Of a DNA stretch of 64,000 nucleotides, positions 10,118-19,372 are shown piece by piece (position 1 is the first letter of the stretch; each line of letters opens with the position of its first letter). Below the pieces are notes generated by a model. It had not been told where the DNA came from and made no database searches. It worked only from the letters and a program-made list of their open reading frames with translations. Position numbers and translations under genes: made by a program. This DNA is from Bradyrhizobium elkanii USDA 76 (GTDB lineage Bacteria > Pseudomonadota > Alphaproteobacteria > Rhizobiales > Xanthobacteraceae), in contig NZ_CP066356.1 of the NCBI RefSeq assembly GCF_023278185.1, forward strand, positions 186,001-250,000. Direction: 5' to 3'.

Positions 10118-10222
10118 AAATCAAGGAGTCAGATGGCAACTAAAAAGCCCGCGATCAAGCCGCAAAACCGCGGTTCCAGGCTCAAACCCATGCCCGGAAG
10201 CGGGTCTGGCGCCGGTAATGCG

Positions 10223-10717
10223 CTAGGACAGGGCGTCGATCTCGGCGTCGGTCAGGCCGCCCGGCACGATGGTCACCGGGATCGGGAATGCCCCCATCGT
10301 CTTGGCCATGGTGGTGATGATCGGCCCGGGTCCCTCGGCGCCCGGGTTGGCGGCCAGCACCAGCGCTGCGATATCGACGTCCTTGTCGATCACGTCGAGG
10401 ATCTGCTCGATCGGGTCGCCCTCGCGAATCACCCGCTCCGGGGTGATCGCGGCGATGCCGTTGGCGCGGCCGGCGGCGCGGTCGAGCGCCTCATTGGCGG
10501 CCTCCTCGGCCTCCGCGCGCATGATGTCGGCGACCCCGAGCCATTGCTGGTTCTGGTCCTCGGTCTCGATCACCCGCAGCATCACGACGCCGCCGCCGAC
10601 CCGGATCGCCCACCGGCTGGCGTAATAAACCGCGCGGTCCCATTCCGCAGTGTCGTCAACGATGACGAGGCATTTCGGCTTGTGACCTGTCTCGTAGCTG
10701 CGTCGCTGGGTGGTCAT
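10223..10717 (-). CDS. Universal stress protein (UspA family)
   Basis: 164 residues with the Usp fold: hydrophobic beta strand KCLVIVDDTAEWDRAV at the start and a C-terminal ALVLAANP...TIVPG strand. The ATP-binding G-2x-G-9x-G(S/T) motif is not clearly intact, so nucleotide binding is uncertain. The start is the ATG at 10715-10717; sequence upstream in frame has no homology. Single gene between nfuA and trpS. Confidence 0.85.
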   Translation of the reverse strand: MTTQRRSYETGHKPKCLVIVDDTAEWDRAVYYASRWAIRVGGGVVMLRVIETEDQNQQWLGVADIMRAEAEEAANEALDRAAGRANGIAAITPERVIREGDPIEQILDVIDKDVDIAALVLAANPGAEGPGPIITTMAKTMGAFPIPVTIVPGGLTDAEIDALS

Positions 10718-10757
10718 GCATGTCCCGGTGCTGAACCAAACCAACCCATGGTGCCAT

Positions 10758-10784
10758 ACTCCCTCGCCGTTTGGGAGAGGGAGT
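10758..10784. terminator. Stem-loop downstream of trpS
   Basis: ACTCCCTC (10758-10765) pairs with GAGGGAGT (10777-10784), loop of 11 bases. It lies 22-48 bases after the trpS stop on the minus strand but has no clear T-run, so it may be a dispersed palindrome or a weak terminator. Confidence 0.4.
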
Positions 10785-10805
10785 GCGCAGTTCCTGCCTT
10801 GCGCG

Positions 10806-11858
10806 TCAGCGCGGGCGGATGAAGCCGACGATGTCCTTGGTGACGCGCATGGTCTCGTCGGCGATGCCGCGGGCGCGGTTGGCGCCGTCGGCGAGGACCG
10901 CGTCGACATGGCCGGGATCGGCGACCAGCTTCTTCATCTCGGAGGCGATCGGCGCTAGTTTCGCCACGCAAACCTCGACCAGCGCGTTCTTGAAGCTGGA
11001 GAACTGCCCGCCGCCAAACTGCGTCAGCACCTCCTGCTTGGAGATGCCGGCCAGCGCCGCGTAGATGCCGACTAGGTTGTCGGCCTCGGGGCGGGTTTCC
11101 AGACCCTTCTCCTCCGACGGCAGCGGCTCCGGATCGGTCTTCGCCTTGCGGATCTTCTGCGCGATGGTGTCGGCGTCGTCGGTGAGGTTGATGCGCGAAT
11201 TGTCCGACGCATCCGACTTCGACATCTTCTTGGTGCCGTCGCGCAGGCTCATCACCCGCGTCGCCGGCCCCGTGATCAGCGGCTCGGGCTGCGGGAAGAA
11301 CAGGCCGTCGGCGAAACCATGACCACGAATTGAATCGCCGAAATCGTTGTTGAATTTCTGCGCGATGTCGCGCGACAGCTCCAGATGCTGCTTCTGGTCC
11401 TCGCCGACCGGCACATGGGTGGCGCGGTACAGCAGGATGTCGGCGGCCATCAGCACCGGATAGTCGTAGAGGCCGACCGAGGCGTTCTCGCGGTCCTTGC
11501 CGGCCTTCTCCTTGAACTGAGTCATGCGGTTCAGCCAGCCGATCCGCGCGACGCAGTTGAAAATCCAGGTCAGCTCGGCATGGCCGGCGATCTGGCTCTG
11601 GTTGAACACGATGTGCTTCTTGGCATCGATGCCGGCGGCGATGAAGGCCGCGGTGACCTCGCGGGTGTTGCGGGCGAGCTCGGCCGGGCCGCCCCAGACC
11701 TCGACGCCCTGCGTGATCGCATGCATGTCGACGACGCAATAGATGCAGTTGTGGGTCTGCTGCATCTTCACGAAGTTGACGATGGCGCCGAGGTAGTTGC
11801 CGAGGTGCAGATTGCCCGTCGGCTGGACGCCTGAGAAAACCCGTTCAACGAACGCCAT
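10806..11858 (-). CDS. trpS: Tryptophanyl-tRNA synthetase
   Basis: 350-residue class I aminoacyl-tRNA synthetase charging tRNA-Trp. The N-terminal signature is [16 protein letters not shown] (HIGH equivalent HLGN) and the KMSKS loop reads KKMSKSD. Length is usual for the bacterial enzyme. The ATG opens [13 protein letters not shown]. It lies 65 bases after murJ and both point the same way. Confidence 0.97.
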   Translation of the reverse strand: MAFVERVFSGVQPTGNLHLGNYLGAIVNFVKMQQTHNCIYCVVDMHAITQGVEVWGGPAELARNTREVTAAFIAAGIDAKKHIVFNQSQIAGHAELTWIFNCVARIGWLNRMTQFKEKAGKDRENASVGLYDYPVLMAADILLYRATHVPVGEDQKQHLELSRDIAQKFNNDFGDSIRGHGFADGLFFPQPEPLITGPATRVMSLRDGTKKMSKSDASDNSRINLTDDADTIAQKIRKAKTDPEPLPSEEKGLETRPEADNLVGIYAALAGISKQEVLTQFGGGQFSSFKNALVEVCVAKLAPIASEMKKLVADPGHVDAVLADGANRARGIADETMRVTKDIVGFIRPR

Positions 11859-11923
11859 GGTCTAATTCCCGGAAATGGCTAGTTTTGCCGCGTCGTTTGC
11901 CACTTAAGCTCTGCGCGCGCAAG

Positions 11924-13462
11924 TCAGGCGGGGCGTCTTTGCCTGACGGCGTTAACCGCCTCGCGCCAGCCGGTGACGCCGAAAAGCTGCAAGAACAGCC
12001 CGTAACCGGCGATACCTGAGGCGATCAGCACGAGCAGGGAGGCCGCCTGCACGAAACCGTGGCTGCCGGCCGACGGCAGCGCGCCCTCTGCGAGCCAGAG
12101 CAGGGCGCCCATCGCGAGCGCCGCGGCCAGGATGCGCGGCAGCCGGCGGCGCGCATCGGCATCGATCGAGAAGCCGAAGGTCGCGGCCCCCTTGCGGATC
12201 AGTGCCAGTGCGTTGCTCCAGGCGCCGAGCGCAATGCCTGCGGCAATTCCGCTCGCGCCGAAGATATGACCGAACAGGAAGGCCGCCGCGATCGTAACCA
12301 CGATAGCCTTCAGCGTTGCGAGCAGCGGCGTCAGCGTGTCTTCGCGCGCGAAGAATGCCGGCGACAGCGCCTTCACCAGCACATGCGCCGGCAAGGCCAG
12401 CGTCAGCCAGATCAAGGCTTGCGCGGTTGCCGCGCTATCCTGGGCGGTGAACGCGCCGTGCTCGAACAGCATCCGCACGATCGGCTCGCTCAGCACCATC
12501 AGGCCGAGCGTCGCCGGCAGCGCCAGCCCGACCGCAAGCTCGAGGGCACGCGATTCCGCATGCGCGATCGCGCTGGATTCGCCGCTGCGCACAGCGTGCG
12601 TCATCTCCGGGATCAGCACGGTGCCCATCGCGACGCCGACAATGCCGAGCGGCAGCTCGAGCAGGCGGTTGGCGAAATAGAGCCAGGACACCGCCGACGG
12701 CGAGGTCGATGCGATCACCGCGCCTGCCACCATCAGCCATTGCGGCGCGCTGCTCGCGACCATGCCGGGGATCGCGCGGCCGAGAAAGCCGCGCATGTCG
12801 GGATCGAAGGACACGCGGAGCGGCGAGGCGAGCCTTGCGCCGCGCAGCGCCAGCATCGACAGCTGCAGAAAGCCGGCGATGCCGATCGTCGCCGCCATCA
12901 CCAGCGCGGCCTGCGCCGGCTCCTGCTGCCGCACCAGCAGAACGGCCATCACCGATATCAGCGCGATGTTGAACAACAGCGGCGAGAACGCGGTCAGCGC
13001 GAAGCGCCCCTGCGCGCTGAGCAGCGCCATCATCACGGTGACCGGGCCGGCGAAGGCGAGATAGGGCAGCATCAGCCTCGCGTCGTCGACGGCGAATTGC
13101 AGCGTGTCGCGGCCGACAAAACCCGGCGCGATCGCCGCGATCACCAGCGGCATCAGCGCGCCGATGACGAGCGCGGCTGCGACCACCGCGGCGCTGATGG
13201 TGCCGAGCACGCGGCCGGCAAAGGCGGTTGCCGCGTCCATGCCGCCGGCGTCGCGCGCCTTCAGCCATGCCGGCACCAGCGCTGCGTTCAGTCCGCCCTC
13301 GGACAACAGCCGTCGCACAACATTCACAAGCTGGAATGCCGCCAGGAAGGCATCCGCCACCGGTCCCGCGCCCAGCAGCGCCGCGATCACGGAATCACGC
13401 ACGAACCCCAGCAGTCGCGAGGCCAGCGTTCCCGAGGAGACCGTGAGGAAGGAGCGGAACAT
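11924..13462 (-). CDS. murJ: Lipid II flippase MurJ
   Basis: 512-residue polytopic inner-membrane protein of the MviN/MurJ (MOP) superfamily, which flips the peptidoglycan precursor lipid II to the periplasm. About 14 hydrophobic segments are visible from the N-terminus (FLTVSSGTLASRLLGFVRDS) onward, together with the family stretch FFAREDTLTPL. The ATG is MFRSFLTV. In rhizobia it usually neighbours trpS, as here. Confidence 0.95.
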   Translation of the reverse strand: MFRSFLTVSSGTLASRLLGFVRDSVIAALLGAGPVADAFLAAFQLVNVVRRLLSEGGLNAALVPAWLKARDAGGMDAATAFAGRVLGTISAAVVAAALVIGALMPLVIAAIAPGFVGRDTLQFAVDDARLMLPYLAFAGPVTVMMALLSAQGRFALTAFSPLLFNIALISVMAVLLVRQQEPAQAALVMAATIGIAGFLQLSMLALRGARLASPLRVSFDPDMRGFLGRAIPGMVASSAPQWLMVAGAVIASTSPSAVSWLYFANRLLELPLGIVGVAMGTVLIPEMTHAVRSGESSAIAHAESRALELAVGLALPATLGLMVLSEPIVRMLFEHGAFTAQDSAATAQALIWLTLALPAHVLVKALSPAFFAREDTLTPLLATLKAIVVTIAAAFLFGHIFGASGIAAGIALGAWSNALALIRKGAATFGFSIDADARRRLPRILAAALAMGALLWLAEGALPSAGSHGFVQAASLLVLIASGIAGYGLFLQLFGVTGWREAVNAVRQRRPA

Positions 13463-13513
13463 GAGGCTTGTATAGCAGTAGCGCGCCTTGCTGCCACCGC
13501 CGCTGTATTAAGT

Positions 13514-13638
13514 CCGTCATCCTGAGGCGCGAGCCTTGCGGCGCAATTGCGCCGCTGGGCGAGCCTCGAAGGATGAATCGGCCAGAGTGGGGCCGCGCAT
13601 CCTTCGAGACGCGCGTTCCGCGCTCCTCAGGATGACGG
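13514..13638. repeat. Long intergenic palindrome (CCGTCATCCTGAG type)
   Basis: CCGTCATCCTGAG at the left end is complementary to CTCAGGATGACGG at the right; inside, CTCGAAGGATG pairs with CATCCTTCGAG, and GGCGCAATTGCGCC is its own small hairpin. The same outer sequence bounds the element at 27033-27139. Located between divergent murJ and adenosine kinase. Confidence 0.85.
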
Positions 13639-13721
13639 AACGTAGAGCTTCCCTTGCTGCCCCGAGGCGTAACGTGATAGGCCGCCACTCTTGTTGGGTG
13701 GCGTTAACACAGGGCAGGTCT

Positions 13722-14723
13722 ATGGCTGACGCAAAATACGACGTTCTCGGGATCGGCAACGCGATCTTCGACGTGCTGGTGCAGACCGACGAGGCATTCC
13801 TTGCCCGTCACGGCATGACCAAGGGCTCGATGCAACTGATCGACGAGGCGCGCGCCACCGCGATCTACGGCGACATGGGCGTGGCGACCGAGATGTCGGG
13901 CGGCTCGGCTGCCAACACCATCGTCGGCGTCGGCAATCTCGGTGCCCGCGCCGCCTATGTCGGCAAGGTCAAGGACGACCAGATCGGCAAGCTTTACGTC
14001 CACGACATCCGCGCCGCCGGCGTCGCCTTCGATACCGCGCCGGCCAGGACCGGACCGGCCACCGGCTGCTCCTACATCCTGGTGACGCCGGACGGCGAGC
14101 GCACCATGAACACCTATCTCGGGGCCGCGCAGGACCTGACACCGGACGATATCGATCCAAACCAGATCGCTGCCGCCAGCATCATCTACCTCGAGGGCTA
14201 TCTCTGGGATCCGAAGAACGCCAAGGACGCGTTCGTGAAGGCGGCTGATATCGCGCATGGCGCGGGCCGCCAGGTCGCGCTGACGCTGTCGGATTCGTTC
14301 TGCGTCGATCGCTACCGCGACGAATTCCTCGATCTGATGCGCAAGGGCATCGTGGACCTGGTGTTCGCCAACGAGTCCGAGCTGCACTCGCTGTACCAGA
14401 CCTCGGATTTCGACACCGCGCTGAAGCAGTTCGGCAAGGACACCAAGCTCGGCGTCGTCACCCGCAGCGAGAAGGGCTGCGTCGTGATATCAGGCGACAG
14501 CGTCGTCTCGGCGCCCGCCTCGCCGATCGACAGGCTGGTCGACACCACCGGCGCCGGCGATCTGTTCGCCGCTGGCTTCCTGGTCGGTCTCGTGCGCAAT
14601 GTCGGCCACGAGAATGCCGGCCGGCTCGGCGCGCTCGCCGCCGCCGAGGTGATCCAGCACATCGGCGCCCGGCCGCTGGTGTCGCTGCAGGATCTGGCGA
14701 AGCAGCAGGGGCTGCTGGTTTAA
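13722..14723 (+). CDS. Adenosine kinase / PfkB-family sugar kinase
   Basis: 333-residue ribokinase-fold enzyme that most resembles bacterial adenosine kinases, phosphorylating adenosine to AMP. The N-terminus reads YDVLGIGNAIFDVLVQTDEAF; GGSAANTIVGVGNLG is PfkB signature 1 and DTTGAGDLFAAGFL signature 2, with the catalytic Asp of GAGD. The ATG at 13722 follows a CAGGTCT stretch; an in-frame upstream extension passes through the palindromic repeat and was rejected. Substrate (adenosine versus another nucleoside) is inferred. Confidence 0.88.
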   Translation: MADAKYDVLGIGNAIFDVLVQTDEAFLARHGMTKGSMQLIDEARATAIYGDMGVATEMSGGSAANTIVGVGNLGARAAYVGKVKDDQIGKLYVHDIRAAGVAFDTAPARTGPATGCSYILVTPDGERTMNTYLGAAQDLTPDDIDPNQIAAASIIYLEGYLWDPKNAKDAFVKAADIAHGAGRQVALTLSDSFCVDRYRDEFLDLMRKGIVDLVFANESELHSLYQTSDFDTALKQFGKDTKLGVVTRSEKGCVVISGDSVVSAPASPIDRLVDTTGAGDLFAAGFLVGLVRNVGHENAGRLGALAAAEVIQHIGARPLVSLQDLAKQQGLLV

Positions 14724-14870
14724 GGCGTAGTCTTTCTTCGCCTCTCCCGCTTGCGGGGGAGGCCGACGCGCGAAGCGCGGCGGGTGGGGGCTCTCTCCAC
14801 GGAATGACTCGCGTGTTCAACCGGCATGATTCCCGACATTTTGGACCGGCATGATCCCCGACAGTTTGGG

Positions 14871-16061
14871 TTAAGCGGTCTGTTCACCCGGTTCGCGCAG
14901 CCCCTCACGCGGCGGAGCGAACCGGGTGAACAGACCGCGGCGGTCGATGAGACCGACGTCGAGGTCGCAGAAGCGGACGACGTGGTCACCGGTATCGAGT
15001 TCGGCGATGCCGACAAGTTCGTTCACCAGCGCCTGACCGATAAAGACGAACTTGCCTTTCCATTTGATCTCTCCGTTGCCGCGAACACGGCGGGCCTGGT
15101 GATTGGCGTCATACCAGGGGTCTTGCTCGCGATCCGGCATGGTGCGTTGAGATGCTCGATAGGCGTCTTCCGGCGGCCGTTGGCCCAGCGCTTCGTGAGG
15201 ACGTTCCCTATTGTAATGCTCTCGGAAGGCGTCAAAGCGGGCCTGTTGCTCCGACGCATTATCTGCCGGTGGGCTCGATGTTTGCGCCTTCAAGGTGCGA
15301 TGCATGCGCTCATGGCGACCGTTCTCCTGCGGCGAGGCCGGACGGATGAAGCGCGGCGTAATGCCGAGCTTCAGCCACCAGACCGACAATGTGGTGAGAC
15401 CGCCGGCGCCGCGCGAGCCGAACGGCGAACCATTGTCGCAGCGGATTGCCCGCGGCAGGCCATGCTCGCGGAAAGCTCTTTCGAAGCGGGGGCGGACGCC
15501 CTCGGTCGTCGGTGCGACGATCTGCAGTTCGATCAGGAAGCGGCTGTGGCTGTCGGCCACCGTCAGGGGATCGACCCGGCACTGGTCGCGGGTGCGAAAC
15601 CAGCCCTTGAAGTCCACGCTCCACTCGTCGTTCGGCTCCTGCACCGGCGTGCAGGGACGCCGCTGGTCGAGCGGACGGCGACGGCGCTTCACCGGCGAGA
15701 TCAGCCCCGCGCGCTTGAGAATGCTCCCAATCGTCGACGCCGCCGGCCAATCGATCTCCGGCGCCTGGCGGTCGAGCAAGGCGAGCAGCTTGCGCGGTCC
15801 CAGATAGGGAAAGCGCTGCCGAGCCGCGATCACCTTCTCTGCAATCGCTGCATCGGTCGTTTGTCGGCATTGCTGCGGCGCGTGCGAACGGTCCCTGAAC
15901 CACTCCGGATCGCCGCTCTGCTTCCGCTGGCGCCATGCGTAAAACGTGTCGCGGCAGATACCGTGACGGCGGCACAACTCCGACACGTTCCAGTTCCCGC
16001 TCTCGTACTCCATAAACATCCGGATACGCTCTTCCATCCGACTGGTCTCTCTGAACGGCAT
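14871..16061 (-). CDS. IS481-family transposase
   Basis: 396-residue DDE integrase-fold transposase. An N-terminal helix-turn-helix (NVSELCRRHGICRDTFYAWR) is followed by an rve domain with Asp150 (WSVDF), Asp209 (RCDNGSPF) and Glu246 (QENGRHERMH), the expected spacing. C-terminal residues about 340-385 form the short domain that follows rve in many IS481 members. The reading frame is intact from ATG at 16061 to the stop at 14871, so it may be active. The last codons lie in a 22-bp perfect inverted repeat. Confidence 0.93.
   Translation of the reverse strand: MPFRETSRMEERIRMFMEYESGNWNVSELCRRHGICRDTFYAWRQRKQSGDPEWFRDRSHAPQQCRQTTDAAIAEKVIAARQRFPYLGPRKLLALLDRQAPEIDWPAASTIGSILKRAGLISPVKRRRRPLDQRRPCTPVQEPNDEWSVDFKGWFRTRDQCRVDPLTVADSHSRFLIELQIVAPTTEGVRPRFERAFREHGLPRAIRCDNGSPFGSRGAGGLTTLSVWWLKLGITPRFIRPASPQENGRHERMHRTLKAQTSSPPADNASEQQARFDAFREHYNRERPHEALGQRPPEDAYRASQRTMPDREQDPWYDANHQARRVRGNGEIKWKGKFVFIGQALVNELVGIAELDTGDHVVRFCDLDVGLIDRRGLFTRFAPPREGLREPGEQTA
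14875..14938 (-). repeat. Perfect 22-bp inverted repeat over the transposase 3' end
   Basis: Arms 14875-14896 (GCGGTCTGTTCACCCGG...) and 14917-14938 are exact reverse complements, separated by 20 bases. The transcript of the transposase would fold into a strong hairpin ending just before the stop codon. It may block read-through transcription or slow translation; no T-run follows. Confidence 0.8.
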
Positions 16062-16202
16062 CGTCGGGCCCTCCCGCCGATGCTTCTAGAAACCTGTCGG
16101 CAATCATGCCGGTCTAAACTGTCGGGTATCTATCCGGTCTGTACCGCGGAGAAAGCCCCCACCCCGACCCTCCCCCGCAAGCGGGAGAGGGGGAGAACGG
16201 CA

Positions 16203-17903
16203 TCACGCCGTCTTCGCCGCCTTCAATCCCAGCCGCTGCTCCACCGCATCGCGCATCACGAATTTCTGGATCTTGCCGGTCACCGTCATCGGGAATTCGT
16301 CGACGAATTCGACATAGCGCGGGATCTTGTTGTGGGCGATCTGGCCCTGGCAGAAGGCGCGGACCTCGTCGGCGGTGAGCGTCTCGCCCTGCCTGATCCT
16401 GACCCAGGCGCACAGCTCCTCGCCATAGCGCTCATCGGCGACGCCGAAGATCTGCACGTCCTGGATCTTCGGATGGCGGTAGAGGAATTCCTCGATCTCC
16501 CTCGGATAGAGGTTCTCGCCGCCGCGGATCACCATGTCCTTGATGCGGCCGACGATGTTGCAATAGCCCTCGTCGTCGATCACGGCGAGGTCGCCGGTGT
16601 GCATCCAGCCATTGGTGTCGAGCACGTCGCCGGTCTTTTCCTTCTCGTCCCAATAGCCGAGCATGATGCTGTAGCCGCGGGTGCAGAGCTCGCCGCGTTC
16701 GCCACGCGGCACCACCCTGCCGTCGAGATCGACCACCTTGACCTCGACATGCGGATGGATGCGGCCGACGGTGGAGACGCGGCGCTCCAGCGGATCGTCG
16801 GTCGCGCTCTGGAAACTCACCGGGCTGGTTTCGGTCATGCCGTAGGCGATCGTCACCTCGCGCATGTTCATCTCGGTGTTGACGCGCTTCATCACCTCGA
16901 TCGGGCATGGCGCACCGGCCATGATGCCGGTGCGCAGCGACGACAGGTCGAAGCGCGCGAAGTCCGGATGGTCGAGCTCGGCGATGAACATGGTCGGCAC
17001 GCCGTACAGCGTCGTGCATTTCTCCTGCGCGACCGTCGTCAGCGTCGCCAGCGGATCAAAGCCTTCGCCGGGATAGACCATGGTGGTGCCGAGCGTGACC
17101 GAGGCGAGGTTGCCCATCACCATTCCGAAGCAGTGATAGAGCGGCACCGGAATGCAGATGCTGTCCTGCTCGGTCAGGCGCATGGCGCGGCCGGTGAAGT
17201 AGCCGTTGTTGAGGATGTTGTGATGGGTCAGCGTCACGCCCTTGGGCGAGCCGGTGGTGCCGCTGGTGAACTGAATGTTGACGGGATCGTCGAACTGCAG
17301 GCTCTCGCCGAGCGCCGCAAGCTGCTCGCGATGGCGATCGCCGCCCATCTGCGATACCGTATCGAACGGAATGGTGCCCGGTGCCGCCGGTCCGCCGATC
17401 TGGATCACGGCGCGCAATTGCGGCAGCCGCGCCGAGCGCAGATGGCCGGGCTCCGAGCTCGCGAGCTCGGGCAGCAGCGTGTTCAGCATCTCCATATAGG
17501 CCGAGGTCTTGAATGCGGTCGCCGTCACGATCGCGGCGCAGCCGACCTTGCCGAGCGCGAATTCGAGCTCGCTCAGCCGGTAGGCCGGATTGATGGTGAC
17601 GAGGATCAGGCCGGCTTTCGCGGCGGCGAATTGCGTCAGCGTCCATTCCGGCCGGTTCAGCGACCAGATGCCGATCCGCTCGCCGCGTTGCAGCCCGAGC
17701 GCGAGAAGGCCCGCCGCCAAGGCCTCGACGCGGTCGGCGAACTCGTTCCAGGTCCAGCGCACATGGTGGCTCGGCGAGACCAGCGCCTCGCGCTCGCCCC
17801 AGCGTGCCCGTGCGTGGTCGAGGCTGCGGCCGATGGTCTCACCGAGCAGCGGCACATCGGAAATGCCGCAGACATAGCTGTCTGCCTTGGATGTAGGTGC
17901 CAA
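16203..17903 (-). CDS. AMP-forming acyl-CoA synthetase (fatty-acyl-CoA synthase type)
   Basis: 566-residue ANL-superfamily enzyme activating a carboxylic acid to its CoA thioester via an acyl-adenylate. The P-loop-like motif is [16 protein letters not shown], the adenylate motif YGMTETSP, the hinge [16 protein letters not shown] and the catalytic lysine lies in [10 protein letters not shown] near the C-terminus. The start is a TTG at 17901-17903 with a strong GAGGAGGA upstream; no better ATG exists. The chain length of the substrate is unknown; sequence resembles medium/long-chain enzymes. Confidence 0.88.
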   Translation of the reverse strand: MAPTSKADSYVCGISDVPLLGETIGRSLDHARARWGEREALVSPSHHVRWTWNEFADRVEALAAGLLALGLQRGERIGIWSLNRPEWTLTQFAAAKAGLILVTINPAYRLSELEFALGKVGCAAIVTATAFKTSAYMEMLNTLLPELASSEPGHLRSARLPQLRAVIQIGGPAAPGTIPFDTVSQMGGDRHREQLAALGESLQFDDPVNIQFTSGTTGSPKGVTLTHHNILNNGYFTGRAMRLTEQDSICIPVPLYHCFGMVMGNLASVTLGTTMVYPGEGFDPLATLTTVAQEKCTTLYGVPTMFIAELDHPDFARFDLSSLRTGIMAGAPCPIEVMKRVNTEMNMREVTIAYGMTETSPVSFQSATDDPLERRVSTVGRIHPHVEVKVVDLDGRVVPRGERGELCTRGYSIMLGYWDEKEKTGDVLDTNGWMHTGDLAVIDDEGYCNIVGRIKDMVIRGGENLYPREIEEFLYRHPKIQDVQIFGVADERYGEELCAWVRIRQGETLTADEVRAFCQGQIAHNKIPRYVEFVDEFPMTVTGKIQKFVMRDAVEQRLGLKAAKTA

Positions 17904-17915
17904 GCTCGTCCTCCT

Positions 17916-17937
17916 CGTGGTCGTGGTCGTGGTCGTG
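17916..17937. repeat. Hexanucleotide tandem repeat next to the start of the acyl-CoA synthetase
   Basis: CGTGGT repeated about 3.7 times, directly upstream of the Shine-Dalgarno GAGGAGGA of the minus-strand gene. Changes in copy number would alter the leader but not the reading frame. Confidence 0.7.
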
Positions 17938-18055
17938 TTCGCGCCGCCGCGCTTTTTTGCGCTATCTTAGTCGTTTGGCGCTGACGGGACAGGCCCGACC
18001 AATGGCGGGTATGAGAAATCCCTCGCTTGCAAAACGGTGGACAAGCGTTAACGCC

Positions 18056-18141
18056 CGTCATGGCCGGGCTTGTCCCGGCCATCCACGTCTTTTTGAGCGG
18101 AACCAAAGACGTGGATGCCCGGCACGAGGCCGGGCATGACG
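18056..18141. repeat. Intergenic palindrome (CGTCATGGCCGGGC type)
   Basis: CGTCATGGCCGGGC at the left pairs with GCCCGGCATGACG-like sequence at the right (GCCGGGCATGACG); inner ATCCACGTCTTT pairs with AAAGACGTGGAT. Dispersed bacterial repeat between two minus-strand genes. Confidence 0.85.
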
Positions 18142-18178
18142 AGTTCGTGGAGTGTCGACTTCCGTCGTCCCAGTGGAC

Positions 18179-19372
18179 TTACGCCGCCCGCTGCCCGCTG
18201 CCGGCGTCGAGCCCGGCATAGATGCCCTTCTCGAAGCCTGCGAAGGCTTCCAGACTGTGCTTGTCGGCGAACGGCAACAGCTGGGTCAGGATCACGCCGC
18301 AGACGTCGCGCGACGGATCGATCCAGTAATAGGTGTTGGCAAGGCCCGCCCAGGCGAGGCTGCCGGCGCTGCGGCCTTCCGGCGTCTTGGCGGTGTTGAT
18401 GAGGAAGCTCAGTCCCCACTTCTTGACGATCTCGGGATAGAGATCGACATCGTTGGTGTACATCGGCAGGGCCGTCGTCATCTTGCCGACGGTGAGCTCG
18501 CCGATGTGATTTTGCCCCATGGTCGCGACCGTCTCGGCCTTCAGCACCTGATTGCCGTTGCCTTTGCCCTTGTTGAGGATCATCTGGCAGAACTTGATGT
18601 AGTCGGCCGCGGTCGAATACAGGCCGCCGCCACCCATGTGGAATTCAGGATTCTGCTCGAGCTCGAACGGGATTGCCGCCAGCGTGCCGTCCTCGCCGCG
18701 GGCATGCATGCCGACCAGCCGCTTGCGCATGTCGTCGGAGATCTTGAACGCGGTATCGCTCATGCCGAGCGGCGCCAACATGTTGTCGCGCAGATAGGCA
18801 TCGAGCTTCTTGCCGGATGCGGCCTCCACCGCCTTGCCGACGAAGTCGATATTGGTGCCGTACTCCCAGCGCGTGCCGGGGTCGGTCATGATCGGCGTCT
18901 TCAGCGCGGCATTCAGGCAGGTGATGATGCCGGGCGTGCCGGTCTTTTCCAGATATTTGCCGAGGTTGCCGTCCCACATGTCGTAGGCGAAGCCGGCGGT
19001 GTGGGTCATCAGCTGGCGCAGCGTGATCGGCTTTTTCGCCGGCCGCAGCTGCGGCTCGCCCTTGGCGTCGAAGCCGTCGAGCACCTGCACCGCGGCGAGA
19101 TCGGGCAACAGCTTGCCGATCGGCTCATCGAGCGAGAGCTTGCCCTGCTCGACGAGCTGCATCGCGCCCGCCGAGGTCACCGCCTTGGTCATCGAGGCGA
19201 TCCAGAACACGCTGTCCGCCGTCATGGGATCGCTCTTGGAGAGGTCGCGCTTGCCGAACGCGCCTTCGTAGATCACGTCCTTGCCGGTGGCCGCGATGGC
19301 GACCACGCCGGGAATTTCCTTTGCCTCGCTCTTCTGGCGCAATACCTGATCGATCTGAGCCTTGCTCTGCAT
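18179..19372 (-). CDS. Beta-lactamase-fold serine hydrolase (class C / EstB-like)
   Basis: 397 residues. SxxK is present as SMTK (Ser60, Lys63) and a Tyr-x-x motif as YGTN in the middle; there is no evident signal peptide, so the protein is probably cytoplasmic and more likely an esterase or peptidase than a drug-resistance enzyme. ATG at 19370-19372 has a clear GGAGGAAG upstream. The upstream extension lacks homology. Substrate unknown. Confidence 0.85.
   Translation of the reverse strand: MQSKAQIDQVLRQKSEAKEIPGVVAIAATGKDVIYEGAFGKRDLSKSDPMTADSVFWIASMTKAVTSAGAMQLVEQGKLSLDEPIGKLLPDLAAVQVLDGFDAKGEPQLRPAKKPITLRQLMTHTAGFAYDMWDGNLGKYLEKTGTPGIITCLNAALKTPIMTDPGTRWEYGTNIDFVGKAVEAASGKKLDAYLRDNMLAPLGMSDTAFKISDDMRKRLVGMHARGEDGTLAAIPFELEQNPEFHMGGGGLYSTAADYIKFCQMILNKGKGNGNQVLKAETVATMGQNHIGELTVGKMTTALPMYTNDVDLYPEIVKKWGLSFLINTAKTPEGRSAGSLAWAGLANTYYWIDPSRDVCGVILTQLLPFADKHSLEAFAGFEKGIYAGLDAGSGQRAA

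Larger units (their letters stand above)
14814..16144 (-). mobile_element. IS481-family insertion sequence, apparently complete
   Basis: A 1331-bp element with one transposase gene on the minus strand. Both ends carry two tandem 25-bp units in inverted orientation: left 14820-14844 and 14845-14869 (each starting ACCGGCATGAT), right 16114-16138 and 16089-16113 (minus strand, starting ACCGGATAGAT and ACCGGCATGAT). CGCG at 14810-14813 and 16145-16148 is the probable 4-bp target duplication. The outermost few bases of the two ends match poorly, so exact ends could shift by a few bases. Confidence 0.85.
14741..16195. repeat. Palindromic intergenic element split by the IS
   Basis: Left arm 14741-14799 (CCTCTCCCGCTTGCGGG...GGGTGGGGGCTCTCTCC) and right arm 16148-16195 (GGAGAAAGCCCCCACCC...CCGCAAGCGGGAGAGG) are reverse complements apart from about 15 bases missing in the right arm. 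The IS481 element lies between them. The element would originally have been a hairpin between adenosine kinase and the convergent acyl-CoA synthetase. Confidence 0.8.

Noticed and set aside
10132..10226. Start of a small Lys-rich reading (MATKKPAIKPQNRG) on the plus strand
   Set aside because: Runs into the antisense of the universal stress gene without a natural end; start of a repeat-adjacent frame only.
14826..17984. Very long plus-strand reading (1052 codons) opposite the IS and the acyl-CoA synthetase
   Set aside because: It is the antisense of two clear minus-strand genes, with His/Arg/Asp-rich composition typical of high-GC shadow frames.
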